Below, one piece after another: positions 57,424-64,000 of a DNA stretch of 64,000 nucleotides. This DNA comes from Paenisporosarcina indica (GTDB lineage: Bacteria; Bacillota; Bacilli; Bacillales_A; Planococcaceae). The first letter of the stretch is position 1, and each line of letters starts with the position of its first letter. Below the pieces are notes generated by a model. It had not been told where the DNA came from and did not search any database. It saw nothing but the letters and a program-made list of their open reading frames with translations. The stretch is from the NCBI RefSeq assembly GCF_001939075.1, contig NZ_MPTA01000001.1, positions 1,054,001-1,118,000 on the forward strand, read 5' to 3'. Position numbers and translations under genes: made by a program.

Positions 57424-57971
57424 TCATTCACCTGCGCTTCATATGAAGCCAATTCTTCAGGCGGAACTCCATTCTCTCGCATTTTTTGAAGCATATCTAA
57501 ATACAAAGTAATTTTACGGTCACTTAAGAAGTCGATTTTTCTTTCGTCAAATGGTACATGAACGACTTGGACATTTGCTTGCCTTAATAATTGAATCGCA
57601 TATTCATTATTTTTGTAATTCTTTGCATAGTATAAACTTCGAATTCCAGATTGAATAATTGATTTGGTGCATGGCAAACAAGGAAAATGAGTGACATATA
57701 AATCGGCTTCATTTGTCGAAATGCCATATTTTGAACATTGAAGCAAGGCATTCATTTCTGCATGGATTGTCCGAACACAATGGTGATCTACAACGTAACA
57801 TCCTTGATCAATACAATGGTCGCCTCCGGAGATGGATCCGTTGTAGCCGCCTGCCATAATTCTTTTATCGCGAACAATCGTTGCTCCTACCGCTAACCTT
57901 GTACATGTACTTCTTAATGCTAATAAATGGCTTTGTGCCATGAAGAATTGATCCCATGTTATTCGCTCCAT
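57390..57971 (-). CDS. comEB: ComEB, deoxycytidylate deaminase-like protein
   Basis: This zinc-dependent dCMP deaminase family protein of 193 residues has catalytic HAEMNALLQ near 70 and PCLPC near 98. In B. subtilis it is part of the comE operon but dispensable for transformation. An extra CIDQGC and VVDHHCV segment is typical of the subgroup. ATG with GGGGGC. It overlaps the probable comEC start by 34 bp. Confidence 0.93.
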   Translation of the reverse strand: MERITWDQFFMAQSHLLALRSTCTRLAVGATIVRDKRIMAGGYNGSISGGDHCIDQGCYVVDHHCVRTIHAEMNALLQCSKYGISTNEADLYVTHFPCLPCTKSIIQSGIRSLYYAKNYKNNEYAIQLLRQANVQVVHVPFDERKIDFLSDRKITLYLDMLQKMRENGVPPEELASYEAQVNELFGKTISTNV

Positions 57972-58044
57972 AAAAACGCCCCCTGAATGTTAACTTTTTT
58001 ATAGTTTAGTAGGTTCACGTTTCATTCGTCAATTGAATGTAGTT

Positions 58045-58698
58045 TTATTTTACCGAAATGAAATCTTTAATGTTGTTAAACGTTGAATCTCCGATACCCG
58101 TAACTTCTTTAATTTCCTCAATCGACTGAAATGATCCGTTTTCGTCTCGGTATGTAAGGATCGCCTTTGCCTTGGATGGACCAATACCTGAGAGCGTCAT
58201 TAATGTCGTTTCATCTGCAGAATTAATATTAACAATTGTCGATTGAGATTCGTCTTTTGAAGGGTTTGAAGGACTTGAAGGAAATGGTATAGGTTCCTCC
58301 ATTTCTCCGATGGTAGGAACATAGATCACCATCTCGTCTATTAATCTGGAAGCTAAATTCAAAGCTCTTTCTTCAGCTGTTGGCAATAGACCACCTGCCT
58401 GCTGAACTGCGTCAAGTACTCGACTGCCAATTGGTAAAGTATAGACTCCTGGCGTCTTTACTTGTCCTTTTACATCAACAATGACTGCTTCACTCTCTTT
58501 ACTACTTGTTGGGTTTGTTTCGGTAGATTCTTCTGGTGGGATGGGTTTTGGGATAGGGTTTTGAATCGTTTCAAGCGTTCCGGAAATTGGGGGTTCCGGC
58601 ATGTGGGAAAACGGGTCGAATACTAAAAATGAGACAAATAATCCTGCACTAATCAGTAAGAGTTTATTTGCATGTTTTTTTATCCATGAAGGATTCAG
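58045..58698 (-). CDS. comEA: ComEA, DNA receptor for competence (start codon uncertain)
   Basis: This membrane-anchored DNA-binding protein of late competence has an SLBB domain (VIVDVKGQVKTPGVYTLPIGSRV) and a C-terminal helix-hairpin-helix pair (VNINSADETTLMTLSGIGPSKAKAI and GIGDSTFNNIK). The first ATG in frame (58602) lacks the anchor. Upstream the frame stays open and encodes NPSWIKKHANKLLLISAGLF, a good basic start plus membrane helix, back to a TGA near 58707. The only plausible initiator there is CTG at 58698, about 10 bases after AAAGG, giving 217 residues. Confidence 0.85.
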   Translation of the reverse strand: MNPSWIKKHANKLLLISAGLFVSFLVFDPFSHMPEPPISGTLETIQNPIPKPIPPEESTETNPTSSKESEAVIVDVKGQVKTPGVYTLPIGSRVLDAVQQAGGLLPTAEERALNLASRLIDEMVIYVPTIGEMEEPIPFPSSPSNPSKDESQSTIVNINSADETTLMTLSGIGPSKAKAILTYRDENGSFQSIEEIKEVTGIGDSTFNNIKDFISVK

Positions 58699-58721
58699 AT
58701 TGGGTCATCCTTTCCTACAGA

Positions 58722-58764
58722 GAGCAATTCTTATGGAGTTACCCATACTATAAACGAATTGCTC
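58722..58764 (-). promoter_or_regulatory. Inverted repeat upstream of comEA
   Basis: GAGCAATTC (58764 inward, minus strand) and GAATTGCTC (ending 58722) are perfect 9-bp arms, with an inner TATGG/CCATA pair. It lies between yqeM and the comEA ribosome site with no T run. A TATAGT that could be a -10 element is inside. Confidence 0.45.
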
Positions 58765-58790
58765 GTAATTGGAAAGTATTAACTGAAAGG

Positions 58791-59528
58791 TTATTTCGTC
58801 ACATGAAAAAAGATTCGTTCACTTGTATTAGTAGGCTCGTCATTCGTCCAGTCAGCCGTTACGTTCACTTTCGAAAAACCTGCTTGTGTTAACCAAGTGA
58901 TATAGTTATTGACCGCATATGTACGTTGGAAATGACTTTCTTCAAATCGTTCATACAGGCCATCTTCTTTTCTCATGAAAAAGGTTAAATCATGATAGAC
59001 AGAATGTGGTTCTTCACCTAATTCAGTATGCCAAATATAGGCGACATTTTCATCTTCATACGTAAAAGGTCCATCCAAGAACAACTCATCCATTTTATAA
59101 AGAGAATGTATATCGAAGAAGAGTTGACCCCCTTCTTTCAGTGACTGATATATCCCTTCGAAAGTCTGGACAACTTGTTCTTCAACTTCAAGATAGTTGA
59201 GTGAATCGATTGAAAGTAAAGCCACATCTATATCGTGAAATCCTTCCAAATCGGTCATTGACATGTGAAATAGAGGAATGTGATAGCCTTCTTTTTGAAA
59301 ACGGTCGGCAGCCATCGAAAGCATTTCTTCAGATAAATCGACGGCTTGAACCTTAAACCCTTCAACCATAAGTTTTGCAGACAAAACACCAGTACCACAC
59401 CCGATATCCAGCAAAGTTTTCCCTGTTACATTTTCGACACACGAAAGTACCTTATGAACATAGTTGTCATAAGGTATATCCGTCATTAATGCATCATAAA
59501 TGTGTGCAAACTCTTTGTAACTAGACAT
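58791..59528 (-). CDS. yqeM: Class I SAM methyltransferase (YqeM)
   Basis: This is a 245-residue methyltransferase with YDALMTDIPYDNYV at the N-terminus and the SAM motif LLDIGCGTGVLSAKL near 40-54, followed by VDLSEEML. The substrate is unknown. The start at 59528 overlaps the rsfS stop by one base (TAATG). It ends the tightly packed yqeG-to-yqeM block; comEA follows after about 90 bp. Confidence 0.9.
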   Translation of the reverse strand: MSSYKEFAHIYDALMTDIPYDNYVHKVLSCVENVTGKTLLDIGCGTGVLSAKLMVEGFKVQAVDLSEEMLSMAADRFQKEGYHIPLFHMSMTDLEGFHDIDVALLSIDSLNYLEVEEQVVQTFEGIYQSLKEGGQLFFDIHSLYKMDELFLDGPFTYEDENVAYIWHTELGEEPHSVYHDLTFFMRKEDGLYERFEESHFQRTYAVNNYITWLTQAGFSKVNVTADWTNDEPTNTSERIFFHVTK

Positions 59529-59878
59529 TACGCTTCTAGGTCTACAGAGATGATTGGTGCGTCTCCCCATAGTCGTTCTAAGTTATAAAATGCGCGTTCG
59601 TCTTTATGGAATACATGTGCAACCACATCGCCCATATCCACTAATACCCAACGTGCAGAGTCAAAACCTTCTAGACGTTTTACATTATAGCCTGATTTCC
59701 CAGCTTGATCGGCCATTTCTCTAGCAATTGCTTGAACTTGACGGTCTGAATTAGCATGGCAAATCACAAAATAGTCGGCAAGTAAAGATACCCCTTTCAT
59801 ATTCAATACGACGATATCTTCTGCACGTTTGTCATCTGCTGCTTTGTAGGCAATTTCTAATAAAGTTGGAACTGTCAT
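59528..59878 (-). CDS. rsfS: RsfS, ribosome silencing factor
   Basis: This small protein of 116 residues binds ribosomal protein L14 and keeps subunits apart in poor growth conditions. The conserved block VLNMKGVSLLADYFVICHANSDRQVQAI and the DMGDVVAHVFHKDERAFYNLERLW end are clear. It directly follows yqeK (stop and start adjacent). Confidence 0.96.
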   Translation of the reverse strand: MTVPTLLEIAYKAADDKRAEDIVVLNMKGVSLLADYFVICHANSDRQVQAIAREMADQAGKSGYNVKRLEGFDSARWVLVDMGDVVAHVFHKDERAFYNLERLWGDAPIISVDLEA

Positions 59879-60448
59879 TCATTCATTTTCCTTTCGTGTA
59901 ACCAAATCATTGTAACAATGAATGGAATCCGGATATACCGGTTGATTTTTTTGAACTAAATATTGTATCGATCTTTTTACGCATAACTTGGTTAATGCAT
60001 CGAGTCCTTGTTCATCATGTTGTCTTAGTTCATCGACACCAGGGAATTGTCGATTCGGTTCAATCATATCTGCACAGAAAATTATTTTCTCAAGCGTTCC
60101 CATGTGTGCTCGGCCAGTCGTATGATAGCGTATCGCATTTAATACATTTTGGTTCGTTACACCAAATTCATATTGTGCTACATAGGCACCTACCGGGGCA
60201 TGCCACAATTCATGATGGAACAGTAAAAGATTGGGATCCATTTGCTGATCGATGATGGTTTGTTTCATCCAATCCCGATCGGCATATTTTACAACATCAT
60301 GTAAAATGGCGGCAATTTCTGCATCTTTTTCCACTTCATCATATACACTTGCTAAACGAATAGCCGTATCCATTACTCCTAAAGTATGCACATATCGTTT
60401 CTCTGGCATTCTTGTACGTATAGCATTCAACATTTCATCTCTATTCAT
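59879..60448 (-). CDS. yqeK: YqeK, HD-domain Ap4A hydrolase
   Basis: This metal-dependent symmetrical bis(5'-nucleosyl)-tetraphosphatase has 189 residues from the ATG at 60448 (GGAG upstream, inside nadD). HD motifs: RYVHTLGVM near 18, ILHDVVKYAD near 49, FHHELWHAPVGA and ADMIEPNRQFPG. It overlaps nadD by 8 bp. Function is inferred from characterised YqeK proteins. Confidence 0.93.
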   Translation of the reverse strand: MNRDEMLNAIRTRMPEKRYVHTLGVMDTAIRLASVYDEVEKDAEIAAILHDVVKYADRDWMKQTIIDQQMDPNLLLFHHELWHAPVGAYVAQYEFGVTNQNVLNAIRYHTTGRAHMGTLEKIIFCADMIEPNRQFPGVDELRQHDEQGLDALTKLCVKRSIQYLVQKNQPVYPDSIHCYNDLVTRKENE

Positions 60449-61010
60449 ACAACTTCTCCTCACGAATATAAGCTTGTACATGTTCGGGGATTAACATGGA
60501 GACATCTTTTCCATCTTTTATTCGATTACGTAACATCGTAGAGGATAGGTCAATAAGCGGTGAATCGATCAATGTAACCGGGTATTTCGAATGCTCATCG
60601 TAACCTGACCGACGGACACCTACTAATTCAACATGTTTTACTAGCTCTTCAATTTTCGCCCATTTATCCAAATAAGCAATCATATCAGCACCAATCAAGA
60701 AACTGAATTGCGTGTGTGGTTCGCGTTTTTGCAATTCCATCATTGTATCAAATGTATACGACACGCCGCCTTTTTCAACTTCATAGGATTCTACTTGAAA
60801 ATAAGGAAAAGCACCTGTCGCAAGTTCCAACATACGTAACCGATGTTCACTAGACACTAAATTTGATGATTCTTTATGTGGCGGTTTTGAATTCGGCATA
60901 AACCTGACCTCTGCAAAATCAAGTGCATGATACACTTCGTTCGCCATGATTAAATGTCCAATATGTGGGGGATTGAATGTTCCACCAAAAATGCACACTT
61001 TTTTCATCAT
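60441..61010 (-). CDS. nadD: NadD, nicotinate-nucleotide adenylyltransferase
   Basis: This NAD biosynthesis enzyme of 189 residues joins ATP and nicotinate mononucleotide. The nucleotidyltransferase motif GGTFNPPHIGHL is at about 9-20; SSTMLRNRIKDG near the C-terminus is the ISST-like motif. Its ATG overlaps the yhbY stop. It is part of aroE-yhbY-nadD-yqeK-rsfS. Confidence 0.97.
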   Translation of the reverse strand: MMKKVCIFGGTFNPPHIGHLIMANEVYHALDFAEVRFMPNSKPPHKESSNLVSSEHRLRMLELATGAFPYFQVESYEVEKGGVSYTFDTMMELQKREPHTQFSFLIGADMIAYLDKWAKIEELVKHVELVGVRRSGYDEHSKYPVTLIDSPLIDLSSTMLRNRIKDGKDVSMLIPEHVQAYIREEKLYE

Positions 61011-61309
61011 CAGCCTTTAGTAGGCAAGACGATTTTCTTATTGTTTTTTGATGGTTTGTATAACACAACAGTTAATCCAATTAATTGGACAAGTTCTGAT
61101 CTTGTTTCTTTTGCCAACTGTTCAGCTACTTCTTGCTTATCATCTTCACAATTTTGCAATATGCTGATCTTGATGAGTTCACGACTTTCGATCGCTTCTT
61201 CAATATGTTTGATCAAATGTTCATTTACTCCACCTTTTCCAACTTGGAAAATAGGTGTTAAATGATGTGCTTCACTACGTAAAAAACGTTTTTGTTTACC
61301 TGTTAACAT
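61010..61309 (-). CDS. yhbY: YhbY-family RNA-binding protein (YqeI)
   Basis: This small CRM-domain protein of 99 residues is associated with ribosome assembly. LTGKQKRFLRSEAHHLTPIFQVGKGG and the basic C-terminal strand VVLYKPSKNNKKIVLP are typical. It overlaps aroE by 14 bp and nadD by one base. Confidence 0.94.
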   Translation of the reverse strand: MLTGKQKRFLRSEAHHLTPIFQVGKGGVNEHLIKHIEEAIESRELIKISILQNCEDDKQEVAEQLAKETRSELVQLIGLTVVLYKPSKNNKKIVLPTKG

Positions 61310-62138
61310 GTGGACCTCCTAGTATTTGTTCGACTTGCTCTATCATTTGCTTCGTATCTGGTTTGCGATTTGTCCACTTTTCAAACGAGTATGCTCCTTG
61401 ATGCACGAACATCCCCACTCCATTTAAACAACGTGCTCCTCGATCTTTGGCTTCTGCCAAAAATGGCGTCAATAATGGATTATACACAATATCTGCAACA
61501 ATTGCAGAAGATGTTAAGTTTTTTAATGACATTGGCTTGTCCAATTGAGCAGTTATCATCCCCGCAGGCGTTGTTTGAATAATGACATGAAAATCTGAAA
61601 GTTCATCTTCTGCCTGTTCAAGCGACAACGCACGTTGACCATTAATGTCACCAATTAATCTCTCAGCACTAGTAACCGTGCGATTAGAGCAAGATATATT
61701 TGTATACCCACTATTTTTCAAGGCAAAAGCAATGCCCCTTGCAGCCCCACCAGCACCAATAAGCAAGATTGGTGCGTCTTTAAGATGAGAACCCATTGCT
61801 TCCTCAAGTGAATTAACGAATCCAATGCCGTCCGTATTATAACCAGTTAGGGAGCCATCATCTTCCACAACAACTGTATTGACTGCCCCCATACGTTCAG
61901 CGCTAGCATCAATATGATCAAGGAGTGGCAAAATAGCCTCTTTGTGTGGAATGGTAATATTCCAACCGCTAGCTCCTAATAATTTTAATGATTGAACCGT
62001 ATCATATAAGTTTTCTTTCTTAACATACACCGGTATATAAGTCGCATCGATTTCCAAATCAGAAAACCATTGACAATGCATTCTTGGAGACATCGAATGA
62101 GAAATCGGATCACCAATAACAGCGTACCATTTTTTCAT
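61296..62138 (-). CDS. aroE: Shikimate dehydrogenase
   Basis: This NADPH-dependent enzyme of the aromatic amino acid pathway reduces dehydroshikimate to shikimate. It has 280 residues. The substrate site VIGDPISHSMSPRMH and NITIPHKEAIL are present with catalytic Lys in the latter; NTDGIGFVNSL follows; the nucleotide site is LIGAGGAARGIAFAL near 126-140. It lies between yqeH and yhbY as in B. subtilis. Confidence 0.97.
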   Translation of the reverse strand: MKKWYAVIGDPISHSMSPRMHCQWFSDLEIDATYIPVYVKKENLYDTVQSLKLLGASGWNITIPHKEAILPLLDHIDASAERMGAVNTVVVEDDGSLTGYNTDGIGFVNSLEEAMGSHLKDAPILLIGAGGAARGIAFALKNSGYTNISCSNRTVTSAERLIGDINGQRALSLEQAEDELSDFHVIIQTTPAGMITAQLDKPMSLKNLTSSAIVADIVYNPLLTPFLAEAKDRGARCLNGVGMFVHQGAYSFEKWTNRKPDTKQMIEQVEQILGGPHVNR

Positions 62139-62151
62139 TCCAATCGCCCCC

Positions 62152-63255
62152 CTATATTAATGATGGACGTAATTGAATTTCTACCCCTTTAGGTGCATAT
62201 GCTGCAATCACTACGTTTGCTTGATTGACGGTAATCCATCCTAAACCAGAGAACACAATATCCGTTTTTTCCGTTTTAATTGAAAATTCGTGACGTACTA
62301 GTGGCGGTAATTGCTCCTTGAATTCTACAGACGGTGGTGCTAACATGCCACCTAAATGATCGGCATATAAGGTATCGGCATTTTCAAGTTTCGTACGATG
62401 AATATTTAATTCATTTGAAATATGAACTGTGAACGATGAACGGTCCCCTTGTATAAAATCAAACCGTGCCAAGCCACCTAAGAACAAGGTTTGTCCCGCA
62501 TTTAATTGAAAGATTTTTGGATTGATTTCTTTTTTAGGCGTAATCCATTTCAGTTCAGATGAATCTAGAAAGTGTGCCATTTGATGATGATTGATAATTC
62601 CTGGTGTGTCATAAAGAGCTTGGTTATCATCGAGTGGGATTTCAATTAAATCAAGTGTGGTACCTGGGAAATGAGAGGTCGTAATAACTTCTTTTTCACC
62701 TGTCACTTGTTTAATAATACGGTTGATAAACGTAGATTTCCCAACGTTTGTACAACCTACTACATAAGCATTTTTACCTTCACGTAGTCGGTCTATCGCT
62801 TCCATAGCTTCCACCATACCCGTTCCTTTATGTGCACTTACTAGCATTACTTCGACTGGTTTTAAACCTAGTTTTTTGGCTTCTTGTTGAATCCATTTAA
62901 TCACACGATGTTTTTTTACCGATTTAGGAAGTAAATCAACTTTGTTCGCGATTAACAAGATCGGGTTATTCCCGACAAAACGATGCAATCCTGGTAACCA
63001 GCTACCATTAAAATCAAAAATATCCACGATTTTAACGATTAGACCTTGTTCATTACCAAGACTATTTAAAATACGTAAAAAGTCATCATCTGTTAAAGAA
63101 ACCGGTTGTAATTCATTATAGTTTTTCAATCTAAAACAACGCTGGCAAATAATTGTTTCTTTTTCTAATGAAGATTGTGGTGCATACCCTGGTTCTTTTT
63201 GGTCATTTGTTTGTATTTGTGTACCGCATCCGATACATGTTTGTATATTAGTCAC
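62152..63255 (-). CDS. yqeH: YqeH, circularly permuted ribosome-biogenesis GTPase
   Basis: This GTPase of 367 residues is needed for 30S assembly. An N-terminal zinc finger (CIGCGTQIQ and CQRCFRLKNY) comes first. Permuted motifs follow in the order G4 NKVDLLP, G1 GCTNVGKSTF, G3 DTPGI, then a C-terminal treble-clef region. The GTG start at 63255 overlaps the yqeG stop (GTGA) and has GGGAGG at good distance. Confidence 0.96.
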   Translation of the reverse strand: MTNIQTCIGCGTQIQTNDQKEPGYAPQSSLEKETIICQRCFRLKNYNELQPVSLTDDDFLRILNSLGNEQGLIVKIVDIFDFNGSWLPGLHRFVGNNPILLIANKVDLLPKSVKKHRVIKWIQQEAKKLGLKPVEVMLVSAHKGTGMVEAMEAIDRLREGKNAYVVGCTNVGKSTFINRIIKQVTGEKEVITTSHFPGTTLDLIEIPLDDNQALYDTPGIINHHQMAHFLDSSELKWITPKKEINPKIFQLNAGQTLFLGGLARFDFIQGDRSSFTVHISNELNIHRTKLENADTLYADHLGGMLAPPSVEFKEQLPPLVRHEFSIKTEKTDIVFSGLGWITVNQANVVIAAYAPKGVEIQLRPSLI

Positions 63256-63773
63256 ACGTCTTCCTCCCAAGTTACATAACCTTTTCTTTTTAACGCTCTA
63301 AAAATTCGGCGTTCTACCATACGATTGAATCGCGTGAAAAAACCATCCGAGTTGGCCACAGGAACGACCAAAATGGTGTGGAGATTATTGCGGTTCCCAC
63401 CGACGACATCCGTCAATAATTGATCGCCAATTACGACAACTTCTTCACGTTTAACATCCATTAGGTGAAGTGCTTTTCGAAATGCCTTGCCCATTGGTTT
63501 ACGTGCTTTGAAGATGAATGGGATTCCCAGTGGATCAGCAAAGGATTTAACACGCAGTTCATTGTTATTTGAAACGATGGTTATTTGGATTCCGGCATCT
63601 TTCATGCTTTTTAGCCAAGTGACAAGTTTCGGCGTCGCTTCAGGGCGATCCCACTCCACGAGTGTATTGTCCAGATCCGTAATAATGCCGCGGATTCCTT
63701 TTTCTTGTAAACTTTCAGGCGAAATGTCAAATACACTTTTGACAAATTCGCTCGGTAAAAAATTCTTGTACAA
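63252..63773 (-). CDS. yqeG: YqeG, HAD-family phosphatase
   Basis: This HAD IIIA phosphatase of 173 residues has motif I DLDNTLVEWD near 32-41, motif II VSNNNE, a lysine in RKPMGKAFRKAL and VVIGDQLLTDVVGG. The substrate is unknown; related proteins act on phosphatidylglycerophosphate, but the sequence does not decide this. The start is TTG with GGAGTG. It is the first gene of the yqeG-yqeH-aroE-yhbY-nadD-yqeK-rsfS-yqeM run. Confidence 0.92.
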   Translation of the reverse strand: MYKNFLPSEFVKSVFDISPESLQEKGIRGIITDLDNTLVEWDRPEATPKLVTWLKSMKDAGIQITIVSNNNELRVKSFADPLGIPFIFKARKPMGKAFRKALHLMDVKREEVVVIGDQLLTDVVGGNRNNLHTILVVPVANSDGFFTRFNRMVERRIFRALKRKGYVTWEEDV

Positions 63774-63809
63774 CGAGACACACTCCGTTCAACCTATTTT
63801 CTGTATCGA

Positions 63810-64000
63810 TTATAACATACTCCCGATTTTCTCACCCACTCGTATTCGACAACCTGGCGTAATTGCAGGATCCGCTTGAAAAGCATCCTTCGGAAACAAC
63901 ACAACAACTGTTGAACCGAACGTAAAATACCCAATTTCCTCGCCTTTTTTCCATTCACGTGATGTGTTCGTCAGTTGTATGGAGTTTACAAACATGGCCC
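63810..64000 (-). CDS. psd: Phosphatidylserine decarboxylase, C-terminal part (partial)
   Basis: These are the last 63 or so residues of Psd, which makes phosphatidylethanolamine. The diagnostic block KGEEIGYFTFGSTVVVLF contains GST, where the self-cleavage makes the pyruvoyl cofactor from the serine. The 5' part lies beyond the right edge. An ATG at 63995 opens a short frame but is internal. The gene reads towards yqeG with 36 bp between. Confidence 0.88.
   Translation of the reverse strand, partial: AMFVNSIQLTNTSREWKKGEEIGYFTFGSTVVVLFPKDAFQADPAITPGCRIRVGEKIGSML

Noticed and set aside
57200-57427. 75-codon frame starting MNYLAKPF across the comEB-comEC junction
   Set aside because: It runs against the comEC frame and ends within it; kept only as a possible alternative start for comEC if the T7 run is one base too long.

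Overview
This is an AT-rich block of core chromosome from an endospore-forming member of the Bacillales. The sporulation genes gpr, spoIIP, yqfC and yqfD are present, and the gene order is close to the Bacillus subtilis yqe-yqf-yqg region. Three features point away from Bacillus itself and towards Planococcaceae-type relatives (Sporosarcina, Paenisporosarcina or Psychrobacillus-like): a single-chain glycyl-tRNA synthetase, an acyl-CoA dehydrogenase between sigA and cccA, and the absence of yqxD, yqzL, yqeY and mtaB from their usual places. The genus is inference; no rRNA is present to decide it. I see no prophage, insertion sequence, CRISPR array, rRNA or tRNA.

Layout. 0-8.1 kb: phosphate uptake (pstS-pstC-pstA behind a clear PhoP box), a class B penicillin-binding protein, superoxide dismutase, a DUF456 membrane protein and a Na+/phosphate cotransporter with a PhoU-like tail. 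8.2-19.7 kb: isoprenoid genes ispG and ispH, a zinc block (znuC-znuB-zur with a Zur box), DNA repair (nfo), a cold-shock-type RNA helicase (cshB), yqfO and trmK. 19.7-26.3 kb: cytochrome c550, acyl-CoA dehydrogenase, the macromolecular-synthesis genes dnaG-sigA, and the carbon regulators ppsR and ccpN. 26.4-28.0 kb: a T-box-controlled glycyl-tRNA synthetase. 28.8-39.9 kb: recO, era, cdd, undecaprenol kinase, ybeY, the c-di-AMP phosphodiesterase pgpH, phoH, yqfD/yqfC, flotillin floA and an NfeD protease. 40.2-47.8 kb: rpsU, deoC and the CIRCE-controlled hrcA-grpE-dnaK-dnaJ-prmA-rsmE heat-shock operon. 47.9-55 kb: hemW, lepA, spoIIP, gpr, rpsT, holA and yqzM. 55-64 kb: the comE competence genes, then a tightly overlapping run of ribosome-assembly, NAD and shikimate genes (yqeM to yqeG), ending in a partial psd.

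Most genes lie on the minus strand and many start with TTG or GTG. Regulatory logic visible in the DNA: PhoP direct repeats at pstS and in the nptA/yqgB divergent region, a Zur operator, CIRCE, a glycine T-box, a probable SigG promoter at gpr and many intrinsic terminators.

The most unusual observations are these. (1) A family of structured intergenic repeats occurs in three gaps (11, 28 and 34 kb). (2) comEA and comEC both lack an ATG/GTG/TTG start that would include their N-terminal membrane helix, and both have a 7-base homopolymer where a one-base change would restore an ATG. (3) A 13-bp perfect inverted repeat brackets the ispH promoter and its Shine-Dalgarno sequence. (4) Two genes (8839 and 37039) have their ribosome binding site inside a terminator hairpin. 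(5) A decayed duplicate of the rpsU tail lies where yqeY is normally found. (6) A 21-bp degenerate tandem repeat lies beside rpsT. I found no clear new multi-gene system; the window is mainly conserved housekeeping DNA.
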